44,248 nt of DNA from Betaproteobacteria bacterium (GTDB lineage Bacteria; Pseudomonadota; Gammaproteobacteria; Burkholderiales; SG8-39). The stretch covers positions 1 to 44,248 of the forward strand of contig CANJXQ010000018.1 in assembly GCA_947478805.1 (NCBI GenBank), read 5' to 3'. A program made the position numbers and the translations under genes. Positions within the stretch are counted from its first letter, which is position 1; every line of letters starts with the position of its first letter. Positions 6,433-16,013 of this stretch are shown in pieces. The notes beneath the pieces were generated by a model. That model was not told the origin of the DNA, did not search any database, and saw only the letters and a list, made by a program, of their open reading frames with translations.

Positions 6433-8130
6433 TCAAGTTGCCTGAACGATACTGCCCGGCATCGCGCCCGTATGCTTGCCGCGCTCCATCACTGCCTGCC
6501 CCGCCACGAACACCATCTCCATGCCGCTGGGCTTGGCATACAGGCGCGTCCCGCCCGCGGGCAGGTCATGCAGCTGCAATTCGGGTGGCTGCACCGACCC
6601 CACGCGCGCCGGATCGAACAGCATGAGGTCGGCTCGCTTGCCCGCGACGATGCGGCCGCGATCGGCCAGTCGCATGTTGTCGGCCGGCTCGGAGGTCATG
6701 CGCTTGACCGCATATTCAAGATCGATGACTTTCTCGTCGCGAACCCAGTGACCCAGCATGTAGGTGGGGAATCCGGCCTGGAACATCTGGTCCACATGCG
6801 CGCCGCCGTCGTGAAGGCCGACCAGGATGCGCGGGTCCTTGATGTGCTGCCCCAATTTTGCATGGTCGTTGTTGGCGTGCGACCCCAGCAGCTTCAGTTC
6901 CAGGTCGTTCTCCAGCGCAAGGTCGATCATCACGTCGAACGGATCGCCGCCGCGCATCGCCGCGACTTCGGTCACGGTTTTTCTCAACAGCGGTTCGGAC
7001 TTCGGGTTCTTCACGCGCAGCACGATGGCTTGCGGCCAGGCGGTGCCAAAGAGCTTGGGCCCCGAGCGCAGGCCGGCCTTGGCGCGCTCGCGCCATGCGG
7101 GGTCCGCATACACGCGCTTTTGCTCCTCCACCGTGCGGTTGAGCGTTTCCTTGAACGCATCCACGTCGGCCAGAGCCATGGCGTTGCGAAAATCCAGCTC
7201 GATGGTCATCGGCATGATGGTGGTTTGCGGCAGCGCGCCGCGCGCCCTGAGGCGCTCGCAGCGCCGCAGCATGTCCTCGATGGCCTCCGGATAATCGGCG
7301 CGGTAGAAGGCGCCCGAATACGTGAGCGTGCGTCCGCCGCTTGCATCGAGCAGGAGTTCGAGCTTGGCCAGCTCCTCTTCGGTAGGACGCGCCAGGCTCT
7401 CGATGACATTGGCCTGGATGGCGCCGCGCCCCAGTTCCTTCAGCACGCCCGCATACACCTTGAGCTCATTGGCATCGGCCAGCTGCGTCGGCAAGGGCTT
7501 GCCCTGGTAGCCGGTCTGGCGCTTGGTCATGGTGGAACTGAACCCGAACGCGCCGGCGTTGATCGCTTCCTTCAGGTTGGCCGCGATGCGCGCGGTTTCC
7601 TCGGGCGTGGCGGCGCGCTTGTTGGCGTCATCGCCCAATTCCCAGCGGCGCAGCGGCCCGAGCGGGACGAAGGCCGCGACATTGATGCCCAGGCCGCGGC
7701 GCCTCACGAAATCCAGGTACTGCGGAAAGGTTTCGAACTCCCATCCGATGCCGGCCTTCATGGTGTCGAAGGAAATGCCTTCCAGCACCACCAGGTCGTG
7801 CATGGAGATATCGCGGTCTTTGGGCCGGCAAGGTGCGACGCCGATGCCGCAGTTGCCCTGGATGACGGTCGTCGTGCCATGCGATGCAGAGCTTGCCAGC
7901 GTGCCATCCCAGCACAATTGCGCATCGTAGTGCGTATGCACGTCGACAACACCAGGGGCGATCACCAGGCCATCGGCATCGATTACACGCTTCGCGTCGG
8001 CGCCCAGCTTGCCGGGTTGCCGGGAGATCTCGACGATCTTGCCGTCCTTGACCGCGACGTCTCCGGTGAATTTCGGCTCCCCGGTACCGTCCACCACGGT
8101 GCCGCCCTTGATCAGTAGGTCATAGGCCAT
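6433..8130 (-). CDS. N-acyl-D-amino-acid deacylase-like amidohydrolase
   Basis: 565 residues; the ATG at 8130 follows a strong GAGGAGG site. It is a cytosolic metal-dependent TIM-barrel hydrolase. Metal ligands His65 and His67 lie in DVHTHYDAQ, and Cys94 in the QGNCGIG loop is the zinc-binding Cys characteristic of the D-aminoacylase group. The late Asp is in VGLHDGGAHVDQM. The small beta-sandwich is formed by the first 55 and last 90 residues (LPAGGTRLYAKPSGM). The family hydrolyses N-acyl-D-amino acids or related cyclic amides; which substrate applies here is unknown. It begins 42 bp after the DUF2889 gene and precedes the Sec-peroxiredoxin gene on the same strand. The product is a paralogue of the three amidohydrolases at 12080-17744. 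Confidence 0.92.
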   Translation of the reverse strand: MAYDLLIKGGTVVDGTGEPKFTGDVAVKDGKIVEISRQPGKLGADAKRVIDADGLVIAPGVVDVHTHYDAQLCWDGTLASSASHGTTTVIQGNCGIGVAPCRPKDRDISMHDLVVLEGISFDTMKAGIGWEFETFPQYLDFVRRRGLGINVAAFVPLGPLRRWELGDDANKRAATPEETARIAANLKEAINAGAFGFSSTMTKRQTGYQGKPLPTQLADANELKVYAGVLKELGRGAIQANVIESLARPTEEELAKLELLLDASGGRTLTYSGAFYRADYPEAIEDMLRRCERLRARGALPQTTIMPMTIELDFRNAMALADVDAFKETLNRTVEEQKRVYADPAWRERAKAGLRSGPKLFGTAWPQAIVLRVKNPKSEPLLRKTVTEVAAMRGGDPFDVMIDLALENDLELKLLGSHANNDHAKLGQHIKDPRILVGLHDGGAHVDQMFQAGFPTYMLGHWVRDEKVIDLEYAVKRMTSEPADNMRLADRGRIVAGKRADLMLFDPARVGSVQPPELQLHDLPAGGTRLYAKPSGMEMVFVAGQAVMERGKHTGAMPGSIVQAT

Positions 8131-8172
8131 CGCTTCCTCCTCCTCGGTTCAACCTTTTTACGCCGTTGGCGA

Positions 8173-8739
8173 TCACTTCGGCTTCAGATCGCCCTGTCTG
8201 TCGGCAATATACCACTGCGGAAAATGCTGTTTGACCACGCCGCCGCTGCGATCCCACGCCGTGCAGGTATCGAATACCATCGACATGCGCTTTTCGTCAC
8301 CCAGCGTGTCGACCGTGCCGGCCACGGACTGGAAAAAGCCGGTCGGCATGACACCCAGCAGTTCATTGATATGGGTGCAGCCCTGCGTGCCCCCCATGCG
8401 CTCCTTGACGCCCTTGCGAAAGCCGCGCTTCAGGTTGAGGCCCACCAGGCGCTTGTAATCGGGGACGCCGATGCGACACTGCTCGCCGTGTGGATTGGCG
8501 TCGCTCACCGCCTCCACATCGAGCACGTTGTAACTCATGTCAACCACGAGCCGCACGTGCATCTTGTGGTGGTAGTCGCCGGCGGGTCGCACCCGGAAGG
8601 CGTTCTTCGCGTCGAAGGTCTTCACGTCGGTGACCGTTCCTTCCAGCTCCCACAGGCCATCGTCGCGTTGAAAGCCTTCAATGGTGATATTGCGGGTGTG
8701 CTTCTTCTGGCGCGTGGCCTTTGAGGGGGGTAATGGCAT
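8173..8739 (-). CDS. DUF2889-family protein
   Basis: 188 residues from the ATG at 8739; the frame is open further upstream, but that part (to 9114) overlaps the P450 gene and looks non-coding. The region GLWELEGTVTDVKTFD, then the strand-rich middle and GCTHINELLGVMP, match DUF2889 proteins as I know them, which are often found in degradation clusters of steroids, lignin-type aromatics or terpenoids. No enzymatic motif is assigned; the conserved Cys/His in GTQGCTHINEL are noteworthy. No signal peptide. It lies between the P450 (209 bp upstream) and the amidohydrolase (42 bp downstream), all on the minus strand. Confidence 0.85.
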   Translation of the reverse strand: MPLPPSKATRQKKHTRNITIEGFQRDDGLWELEGTVTDVKTFDAKNAFRVRPAGDYHHKMHVRLVVDMSYNVLDVEAVSDANPHGEQCRIGVPDYKRLVGLNLKRGFRKGVKERMGGTQGCTHINELLGVMPTGFFQSVAGTVDTLGDEKRMSMVFDTCTAWDRSGGVVKQHFPQWYIADRQGDLKPK

Positions 8740-8948
8740 GGCGGGTTCCTGGCGAGTACGTTGAAATTGACCAGTGCCCATTGTAGGCCAGGCACACCGT
8801 CCACGCCGCCCGCCAGCCACCCGCGGCGGCTCGCTGCACGAACCCGCAACGCCAGGCCCTGCCCGGCATCCGCCTTCAAATACCAGCGGGGGTTCAAGGG
8901 AATCGTTCGTCCGTGCCGGCGCGAGCCGGCCGAGTGTCAGACAACCAG

Positions 8949-10145
8949 TCAGCCAGACACCTTCCAGGCCAGCGGCAATGTCACGGGGGACCACACCGTT
9001 CCGCCACGCGTCTCGATGTCGCCGGGGGCATCGATCACGAAGTCGGGAATGCGCTTGATCCACTCCTCGAGGAAGATGCGGATCTCCACCCGCGCCAGGT
9101 GCGAACCGATGCAACGATGCGGCCCGGCGCCGAACCCCAGGTGCGGGCTGATCTCGCGCGAGAAATCCACCGTCAGCGGATCGGTGACCTTGCGCTCATC
9201 CAGTCCGTAGATCTGCGTGAGGAAGTAGATCCGCTCGTGCTTCTTGAAACGGATGCCCATGTACTCCATGTCCCGGGTCGGGCCACGGCTCACGGAGGCG
9301 ACGCTGTGGGCGCGCATCAATTCCTCCACCGCGTTGGGGATGCGCGAAGGGTCGTCGACCAGCTGGCGGAAATGGCCTGGATTGCGACCGAGAAACAGCA
9401 TGATGAATGAGAGTGATGCGGCCACCGTGTCGAGGCCGCCGAGGAACAGCAGAAGCCCCATGCCCAGCAGCTCATCCGCATTGAGCGGACGGCCCTCGAA
9501 ACGCCCTAGCAGCAGCATGCTCAGGAGGTCATCACCCTCCTTGCCGCGACGCTGCTCGCACAGATCCGTCACGTATTTTCCGAGCGCGGTATTGGCCGCC
9601 TCGCGCGCCGCCGGATCCGCGTCGCGCACCGAGATCTCCGTCCATTCGAGCAACTGCTCGCGGCGGTCGGTGGGGGCGTCGGCCATGCGCAGGAATACGC
9701 TCACCGGGAACTGCCGCGCGATGTCCTCCACGAACTCGCAACGCCCCTTCGGAACCACGTCATCGAGCATGCCCGCGGACAGCTCGTGCAGGTAGGCCTC
9801 CAGTTTTTCCACGGCGCGCGGCGTGAATGCAGGGCTGATGATGCGCCGGTATTCCGTGTGCGCCGGTGGATCGACCTGGTTGGGCAGCGTGGAGGGCTTG
9901 CGCGCCCCGGGGAATACCGGCCCGCTGGTGAAGCGCTCGATGTCGCGCAGCATCTCCAGCGCCTCCACCGCCCCGGCGACCACCCAATGGCCGCCGTTGC
10001 GCGGCGTGTAGAAGATCCGCGGTGCGTTCTTGGGCACCATTTGCGCAACCGCCCGGTGCGGATCGTGTCGCAATTGCGGCGCCTTGTAGATATCGAAATC
10101 GAACACCAGGTGCGCTGGCACGTGCTCGGGTACTTGCTGCGTCAT
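8949..10145 (-). CDS. Cytochrome P450
   Basis: 398 residues from the ATG at 10145, with a CAGGAGAA ribosome site. A soluble bacterial P450 that would hydroxylate a hydrophobic substrate using electrons from a ferredoxin and reductase not encoded in the window. The I-helix motif is GGLDTVA (236-242), the K-helix ExxR is E275-R278 (ELMR), and the heme loop FGAGPHRCIG places the thiolate ligand at Cys345. The I-helix acid/alcohol pair is Asp239-Thr240. The general look is that of the camphor/terpene/aromatic-acid P450s (CYP101, CYP111 and CYP199 relatives), but the substrate is not readable. It heads the same-strand run that continues to the selenoprotein genes. Confidence 0.95.
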   Translation of the reverse strand: MTQQVPEHVPAHLVFDFDIYKAPQLRHDPHRAVAQMVPKNAPRIFYTPRNGGHWVVAGAVEALEMLRDIERFTSGPVFPGARKPSTLPNQVDPPAHTEYRRIISPAFTPRAVEKLEAYLHELSAGMLDDVVPKGRCEFVEDIARQFPVSVFLRMADAPTDRREQLLEWTEISVRDADPAAREAANTALGKYVTDLCEQRRGKEGDDLLSMLLLGRFEGRPLNADELLGMGLLLFLGGLDTVAASLSFIMLFLGRNPGHFRQLVDDPSRIPNAVEELMRAHSVASVSRGPTRDMEYMGIRFKKHERIYFLTQIYGLDERKVTDPLTVDFSREISPHLGFGAGPHRCIGSHLARVEIRIFLEEWIKRIPDFVIDAPGDIETRGGTVWSPVTLPLAWKVSG

Positions 10146-10523
10146 AATTTTCTCCTGGCGGGTCAAGCTCCATCTCGAAGTATAGGGCCGCTCCGCCCTT
10201 CGCAGGCAGGCCCTGCAAGCGCCAGACATTGAACGAAGAACAGAAGGTGCATCGACTGAAGTTTTGAAGGTCGCGTGCCATCGTCACCGAAGCCGCCGCC
10301 TGTGGCATCGCGGTCAAAGCCATATGGCCCGCTGATCACGGCGAAGCGATCGAAAGCCGCGACGAAGAAGCTGTGCACCGCTGGCCCACGCGAATACCCG
10401 CCAATAGCAACCGCGAACTTCCGGAATCAGTCTTGATCGGTCCGATAGCATCAGCGGTCGAATGGCGCTTCATGACCGGGAGTCGCCCATACCACTTACA
10501 TCTGAATGGCGTGGTTCCCGCGC
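10146..10523. other. Intergenic region without a supported gene
   Basis: 378 bp between the P450 start and the end of the next Bug gene. Only short frames exist. One minus-strand frame (about 10163-10420) reads AVAIGGYSRGPAVHSFF and has a fairly protein-like composition, so it may be a decayed gene fragment, but I recognise no family and no proper start. The P450 promoter should lie in the right-adjacent part. Confidence 0.5.
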
Positions 10524-11534
10524 TCAGTCGATCTTCGGGATATTGGCCATGCGCACCCACTCGGCCCAGCGTTTGCGATCCGCCAGGACGAACTCGGCTT
10601 GTTCGGCCAGCGTGGTCGCCCGGACGATCAATCCCTGCTGCTCGATGTCCTTTTTCACGCCGGGATCGGCCAGCGCATTGCGCATGTGATCATTCATGCG
10701 CGCAAGGATACTGGCCGACGTGCGAGCCGGCGCAGACAGGCCGGCCCAGCCCTGGTACTCGTATCCTGGCAGTGTCTCGGCGGCGGTTCCCACGTCGGGC
10801 AGCAGCGGGGATCGGACCAGGGAGGTAATGGCGATCGCGCGCAGCAGCCCTCCTTTAACTACCGGCGACGACGATCCGGCATCGATGATCGCGAAATCGA
10901 TGGTGCCGGCCGCGATATCAGTCAGGACCTGGGGCGAAGCCTTGTAGGGAACGCCGACGATGTTGATTCCGGCGCGGGCCTTGAGCAGTTCGCTCGGAAC
11001 CTGCGACGAGCTTGCACCGTAGCCGTAGGTCAGCTTGCCCGGGTTTGCCCTCGCCGCGCTGATGATGGCTGCGAGCGACTGGTATGGACTGTCTTTCCTC
11101 ACCAGAGCAAGGTAGGGAAACAGGCCAAACATGCCCACTTCCACGAAATCCTTCTCGGGGTCATAGCCCAGCTTCGAGAACAGCGCGGGATTGGCGGAAT
11201 GGGAGGAAACGCTGCCGACGAAGAAGGTGTAGCCATCGGGTGCGGCATTCTTGGTGGCCTCGGCAGCAATCGTGGTGTTGGCGCCCGGCTTGTTGTCGAT
11301 GACGATGGCCTGCTTGATCAGCGGCTGCACAAAGCGGGCTAGCGCGCGCCCGAGGAAGTCGTTGATGCCGCCTGGCGAAGTCGGCACGATGATGCGGATG
11401 GTGCGCGAGGGCCAGGCGTCTTCCTGGGCTTCGCTGGTGGCGGGCACCACCGCGATCGTTGCCAGCAGCATGGTCCCGATGATCGATCTGCAAAATGCGG
11501 AAACGCGACTAACCCCAAACGCTGAATCGCCCAT
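10524..11534 (-). CDS. Bug/TctC-type periplasmic binding protein
   Basis: 336 residues from the ATG at 11534, which has an AAGGGAGGGG site; the Met at 11579 gives an unlikely longer leader. The signal peptide ends near ATSEAQ. The mature protein shows the family pattern WPSRTIRIIVPTSPGGIND, AAPDGYTFFVGS and ANPGKLTYGYG, with the usual two-lobed fold. It is expected to bind a small carboxylate or related ligand in the periplasm. It ends 378 bp before the P450 start and points towards it, so it could share transcripts with that run. No permease genes are nearby. Confidence 0.92.
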   Translation of the reverse strand: MGDSAFGVSRVSAFCRSIIGTMLLATIAVVPATSEAQEDAWPSRTIRIIVPTSPGGINDFLGRALARFVQPLIKQAIVIDNKPGANTTIAAEATKNAAPDGYTFFVGSVSSHSANPALFSKLGYDPEKDFVEVGMFGLFPYLALVRKDSPYQSLAAIISAARANPGKLTYGYGASSSQVPSELLKARAGINIVGVPYKASPQVLTDIAAGTIDFAIIDAGSSSPVVKGGLLRAIAITSLVRSPLLPDVGTAAETLPGYEYQGWAGLSAPARTSASILARMNDHMRNALADPGVKKDIEQQGLIVRATTLAEQAEFVLADRKRWAEWVRMANIPKID

Positions 11535-11600
11535 TGCCCCTCCCTTGGTTACGGTGTATTCAAATCCCGAGGCTTTCATTCGGGGTGTTATATGGAACCG

Positions 11601-11866
11601 TCATCGGATTGATAGACAAGCCTCAATATCGGCCATGAGCGGCACCCGCTGCGATGCAAGCACGGCGACGCCGACCAATTTTCCTTCCTTGATCAGCCCA
11701 GCAAAGCTGCTCGTCACGTCGGCGCTGAAGAACACGCGCCCAGCCACTGCGCCAGCGCGCCCTGCGCCGTCGCGAAAAGAGCAAGCGCCGGCAACAGCAT
11801 CCACGGCCAGGTCCTCGTGAACATCGCTTCGATTCCTGTCAGGCTGCCTCTCGCTTGTGCGTTCAT
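11601..11866 (-). pseudogene. Decayed remnant of a Bug/TctC-type binding protein
   Basis: From a Met at 11866 (or 11824) a frame gives a clear signal peptide (FTRTWPWMLLPALALFATAQ, then ALAQ) and then stops at 11714 after eight residues. In another frame, from about 11740 to the stop at 11601, the residues VFFSADVTSSFAGLIKEGKL and VAVLASQRVP match the region just before the PDVPT motif of Bug proteins. About 200 residues of the middle, and the whole C-terminal domain, are missing. The simplest reading is an internal deletion with frameshift. Confidence 0.6.
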
Positions 11867-12079
11867 CGGGCCCCCTTTCGATCGATGACAAACATGGTAA
11901 TTCACAATGCAAAGGTCCGCAGCGCCGGTGCTCGCCCATCTTGATCACTCTGACCTGGCAGCTCGTCGCAGAATGCGAAGCGAGCGTACTATTGACTCGC
12001 AGGGCGCGTGGTCGCCCTGCCTCACGGAGTTCGCGATGCACGCTTGCACTTCATTGCGCATGAATCAAGAGGATGCTGA

Positions 12080-13813
12080 ATGGCTTACGACCTGAAAATC
12101 ACCGACGGCGTCATCATCGACGGGACGGGTGCACCGCGATTCAACGGTGACATCGGCATCAGCAACGGCGTCATCGTGGCCATCGGTGATGCACCGGACG
12201 CTGCGCACCGCACCATCAAGGCGAATGGCCAGGTCGTCTCGCCCGGATTCATCGACGTCCACACGCATTACGATGCCCAGGTCATGTGGGATCCGCTGCT
12301 CACGGTGTCGCCCTGGCACGGCGTCACCACGGCGGTGATGGGCAATTGCGGTTTTACCCTCGCCCCGACCCGCCTCGAGCACCGCCAGCTGATACTTCGC
12401 ACGCTCGAACGCGTCGAGGGCATGAGCCTGTCGTCCCTCATGGAAGGGATGGGCGCCGAGTGGGGGTTTTCCAGTTACGCCGAATATCTCGATGTCATCG
12501 AGCGGCGCCCCTTGGGCATCAACGTGGCGAGCCTGATAGGGCACACCGCGATTCGACTGTTTGTGATGGGAAAAGCCGCGTCGGAGCGCACCGCCACGCC
12601 GGACGAAATCGCGCAGATGAAAACGCTTGTCAAGAAAGGCCTGCGTGCCGGCGCCATTGGGTTTTCCACTTCGATCATCGATGCCCATTTCGGATACGAC
12701 GGCAATCCCGTGCCCAGTCGCTTTGCCGGCCCGGAGGAAAGGATTGCGATGGCGCAGGCGCTTCGCGAGGAGAACCGCGGCATGTACCAGATCGTTGGCG
12801 GCACCGGTGCCTATCGGCCATGGGACGACTACACAGCGATCGCGCGGGAGTCGGGACGCAATGTGTGCTGGGCGGTCATCAAGGGCGGCCAGACCAACGA
12901 GGGCGGCCATCGCCGTGAACTCGAACGGACGCGCGAATTCCTTGCCGCCGGCCTCAATCTCTACCCGCAGGCCGCCTGCCGCCCGACGCTGTTCGAATAC
13001 ACCTTCGATGACCTCGCAGCCATCAAGCGCTGGCCACTGGTCAGGGGCATCCTCAAGGCCACCTCGAAGGATGAGAAACTCCGGGTCCTGCGTGACCCCG
13101 AATTCCGGCGCAAGTTTCGCACCGCCATCGATGGTCCCGGTGAATTCGATCTGGAAATGGGACCGACCTCCGCCGAAGCGGCAATGCGCCGCAAGGGATT
13201 CCTGATGACGGAGATATCCTCGTACCCTCCCGAGCGGGCGCTGGACTCCCGCCGTGCGGCCGACATCGCGCGGGAGCGCAATGTGCACATCGTCGATCTG
13301 CTCCTCGACATGTCGGTAGAAACCGAATTCGCAGCCCGCTTCAGGACGCCGCAGTCGAACTTCGATGAGGACGAGTTGCAGGAAGTCCTCCAGGATCCGA
13401 ACGTCATATTGGGTCTTGGGGACGGCGGGGCACACATGGCCCAATTGTGCGACTCGGTGTATGCAACTTACCTGCTGAAACGCTGGGTGCGCGAGCGAGG
13501 GGCGTTCACCCTGGAGCAGGCCGTGCACAAGTTGACCGGGCTCAATGCCAAGGTGTACGGCATCAGCGACCGCGGCCGGCTGGCGACGGGTTGGCCGGCC
13601 GATCTTGTCGTCTTCGATCCCGACACCGTAGGACCGCTGCCAATGGAGCGCGTATACGACCTGCCCGCGGGTGGCGATCGCCTGATCTCAAAGCCTGTCG
13701 GCATCGATTCGGTCATCGTCAACGGGACTGTGCTTCCGCAACCCGGTGAGCCGCTGGACATCGCTGCTGCCTCGCCCGGGCGGGTGCTTCGAGGGGGACG
13801 CGCCGCGTCCTGA
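12080..13813 (+). CDS. N-acyl-D-amino-acid deacylase-like amidohydrolase
   Basis: 577 residues. Metal ligands His61 and His63 in DVHTHYDAQVMWDP, and Cys90 in VMGNCGFTLAP as the zinc Cys of the D-aminoacylase group; GLGDGGAHMAQL carries the late metal Asp at a position where the paralogues read SDAGAH. The C-terminal sandwich strand DLPAGGDRLISKPVGI is typical. Cytosolic. The next gene, another family member, begins 53 bp downstream on the same strand, so they form a tandem pair. The start has GAGGATGCTGA upstream, a moderate site. Substrate unknown; the family covers D-aminoacylases, dihydropyrimidinase-like and uncharacterised enzymes. Confidence 0.92.
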   Translation: MAYDLKITDGVIIDGTGAPRFNGDIGISNGVIVAIGDAPDAAHRTIKANGQVVSPGFIDVHTHYDAQVMWDPLLTVSPWHGVTTAVMGNCGFTLAPTRLEHRQLILRTLERVEGMSLSSLMEGMGAEWGFSSYAEYLDVIERRPLGINVASLIGHTAIRLFVMGKAASERTATPDEIAQMKTLVKKGLRAGAIGFSTSIIDAHFGYDGNPVPSRFAGPEERIAMAQALREENRGMYQIVGGTGAYRPWDDYTAIARESGRNVCWAVIKGGQTNEGGHRRELERTREFLAAGLNLYPQAACRPTLFEYTFDDLAAIKRWPLVRGILKATSKDEKLRVLRDPEFRRKFRTAIDGPGEFDLEMGPTSAEAAMRRKGFLMTEISSYPPERALDSRRAADIARERNVHIVDLLLDMSVETEFAARFRTPQSNFDEDELQEVLQDPNVILGLGDGGAHMAQLCDSVYATYLLKRWVRERGAFTLEQAVHKLTGLNAKVYGISDRGRLATGWPADLVVFDPDTVGPLPMERVYDLPAGGDRLISKPVGIDSVIVNGTVLPQPGEPLDIAAASPGRVLRGGRAAS

Positions 13814-13866
13814 GCGTTTTTGTTGCGTGACCCCGTTTTCACGCGGGTTGCAGGGAGGATTGCCGC

Positions 13867-15582
13867 ATGCTCGACTTGATCATCAAAGGCGGGATGCTGA
13901 TCGACGGCACCGGTGCGCCGCGTCGGCAGGCCGACATCGGGATTCAGGGCGGAAGGATTGTGGAGATCGGCCGCGTCGGCGAGCCCGCGACACAGGTGAT
14001 CGACGCCGGGGGACTGGCCGTCACCCCGGGTTTCGTCGACGTTCATACCCACTACGACGCCCAAATCCTCTGGGATCCGCTCGTCACGCCGTCCAACCTG
14101 CACGGTGTGACGACGGTCATCGGCGGCAATTGCGGATTCTCCATTGCCCCCATGGTCCCGCAGCACGTCGACTATGTCACGCGCATGCTGGCGAAAGTGG
14201 AAGGCATGCCGCTCGAGGCGCTGGTTGCAGGGCTCGATTTCAAGTGGCAATCGTTCGGACAGTTTCTTGACCGGCTCGAGGGCAAGATCGCCGTCAATGC
14301 AGGGTTCCTGGCAGGACACTCCACGATTCGACGCGTGGTCATGGGCGAGCGTGCGACAGCGTCGAAGGCCACGGCCGAAGACCTGAACAACATGTGCAGC
14401 CTGCTGCGCGAGTGCCTCGCGGATGGTGCCCTAGGGTTTTCTTCCACCTGGCACCTCCTTCACAACGACGGCGACGGCAATCCCGTCCCGTCGCGCGCCG
14501 CCGATGCCGCCGAATTGGTCGCCCTCGCGGGCGTGGCCAACGGGTTTCCCGGCACCATGCTCGAATTTGCGCCCGGCGTGTATGCGGAATGGGGCGATCG
14601 CGAAACGCAGGTGATGATCGAGATGTCGCTGGCTGCGGGCTGCTCGATCAACTGGAACCCGGCCCGGGTGCGCGAGACGGACCCGGCAACCGTGGAGCGG
14701 CAGTTGCGCCCCGGAACGCGCGCGGCCGAGCGCGGCGCCAGCATCGTGGCGCTCGCCTATCCGTTTCCGAGCTCGACGCAGTTGAGCCTGTCGCGACCCT
14801 ACGTCTACGACAGCCTGCCAGACTGGCGCGACACCATGAACCTGCCGCTCGAGGAACGCATGCTCGCATTCGCCGACCCGGCAGTGCGGCGCCGCCTTGA
14901 GGAAGGTGCCGGGCGGACGGTACAGATTCCCGCCAAGTACGCCGTCAACTGGAGCAAGCTGCGTTTTTCGCGCATTGCGAGCGCCGCACTGCGTGGCTTC
15001 CTTGGCAAGACCGTGGGCGAGGTCGCGCAGGCATCGGGGAAGAGCGCATTCGACACCTACCTCGACATTGCGCTGGCCGACGGACTGAATACCTATGTCA
15101 GTTTCCCCATCGACGCGGACGACGACGAGTCGTGGCGGATGCGCGCGGCGCTCCTGCGCGATCCGCGAACCGTGCTGGGCGGATCCGACGCCGGCGCCCA
15201 TCTGGACTCCATTTGCAACGCGACGCTGTCGACACGCCTGCTGCGGGAGTTCGTGAAGGAGCGCGGCCTGCTCTCGCTCGAGGAGGCCATCCACATGATC
15301 ACGGATGCGCCGGCCCGGTTCTGCGGGTTGCGCGAAAGGGGGCGGCTGGAGGTCGGCTGGCACGCCGACATCGTGGTGCTCGATCCCGATGCCGTTGCCC
15401 CGCACCCACTGGAATTGCGACACGATTTTCCCGCCGGCGCGGCGCGCCTGTATGCGGGGGCGGACGGCATACGCCACGTCGTCGTCAATGGCGTGGAGAC
15501 CCTGCGCAACGGGCAGCCCACCGGCCAACGCCATGGCACGGTGCTTCGCTCCGGGCGGGACACGCAGTCGGTGCCCCGCTAG
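13867..15582 (+). CDS. N-acyl-D-amino-acid deacylase-like amidohydrolase
   Basis: 571 residues; the ATG follows AGGGAGGATT. Ligands His60 and His62 (DVHTHYDAQ), zinc-type Cys89 (GGNCGF), a GHSTIRR strand, and Asp in GGSDAGAHLD. It is closer to the 16014-17744 paralogue than to its direct neighbour: it shares the opening MLDxxxKxGxLxDGTGxP and the same spacing of all metal residues. The second of a tandem pair on the plus strand; a truncated binding-protein fragment follows it in the same direction. Cytosolic hydrolase of an unknown amide-type substrate. Confidence 0.92.
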   Translation: MLDLIIKGGMLIDGTGAPRRQADIGIQGGRIVEIGRVGEPATQVIDAGGLAVTPGFVDVHTHYDAQILWDPLVTPSNLHGVTTVIGGNCGFSIAPMVPQHVDYVTRMLAKVEGMPLEALVAGLDFKWQSFGQFLDRLEGKIAVNAGFLAGHSTIRRVVMGERATASKATAEDLNNMCSLLRECLADGALGFSSTWHLLHNDGDGNPVPSRAADAAELVALAGVANGFPGTMLEFAPGVYAEWGDRETQVMIEMSLAAGCSINWNPARVRETDPATVERQLRPGTRAAERGASIVALAYPFPSSTQLSLSRPYVYDSLPDWRDTMNLPLEERMLAFADPAVRRRLEEGAGRTVQIPAKYAVNWSKLRFSRIASAALRGFLGKTVGEVAQASGKSAFDTYLDIALADGLNTYVSFPIDADDDESWRMRAALLRDPRTVLGGSDAGAHLDSICNATLSTRLLREFVKERGLLSLEEAIHMITDAPARFCGLRERGRLEVGWHADIVVLDPDAVAPHPLELRHDFPAGAARLYAGADGIRHVVVNGVETLRNGQPTGQRHGTVLRSGRDTQSVPR

Positions 15583-15623
15583 GCCAATGGCCGGACAACG
15601 CGCCGGAGGAAGCATGCATCGCG

Positions 15624-15941
15624 TCGCGCGTGCTGGCAGTCACCGGGGAGCGGCGCTCGCCGCATTTCCCCGAGGTCCCGACCTTGGCCGAAATCGGGCG
15701 CCAGGCAATCCGCGGAGCGGGTTATGTTCTGGCCGCACCTTCTGGGGTCAACCGGGAAATCATCGAAAAATTGAACAACGCCGCCTCGCGCGCGCTATCG
15801 CTGCCGGACCTGAAGGCACGCCTCGCCAAGATCCGGCTGGACGTGGTCGGCGACACACCCGATGGCGCTGCGAAAAGAATTGCCGAGGAATCGCGGCTGT
15901 TCGCCGACATCGCGAGGAAGATCGGCTTCCAGCCGGAATGA
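15624..15941 (+). pseudogene. C-terminal fragment of a Bug/TctC-type binding protein
   Basis: The frame from 15624 to the TGA at 15939-15941 encodes 105 residues that match only the last third of a Bug protein: SRVLAVTGERRSPHFPEVPT, LAAPSGVNREIIEKLN and the final helices. No start codon with a ribosome site, no signal peptide and no first domain are present; the upstream sequence in this frame overlaps the amidohydrolase gene and is not protein-like. It is a remnant, probably left by deletion or recombination next to the amidohydrolase. Confidence 0.75.
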
Positions 15942-16013
15942 GTGCGGGACATGGAGCGACCGCCATAAACCTCACTCATGCCCTCCACGTGATCGCGATC
16001 ATTTCAGCGCACC

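Noticed and set aside
6418-8118. Plus-strand frame of 566 codons
   Set aside because: Antisense shadow of the amidohydrolase gene with no family features.
10163-10420. Possible small gene on the minus strand between the P450 and Bug genes
   Set aside because: No ribosome site, no recognised family and a stop just upstream; at best a decayed fragment.
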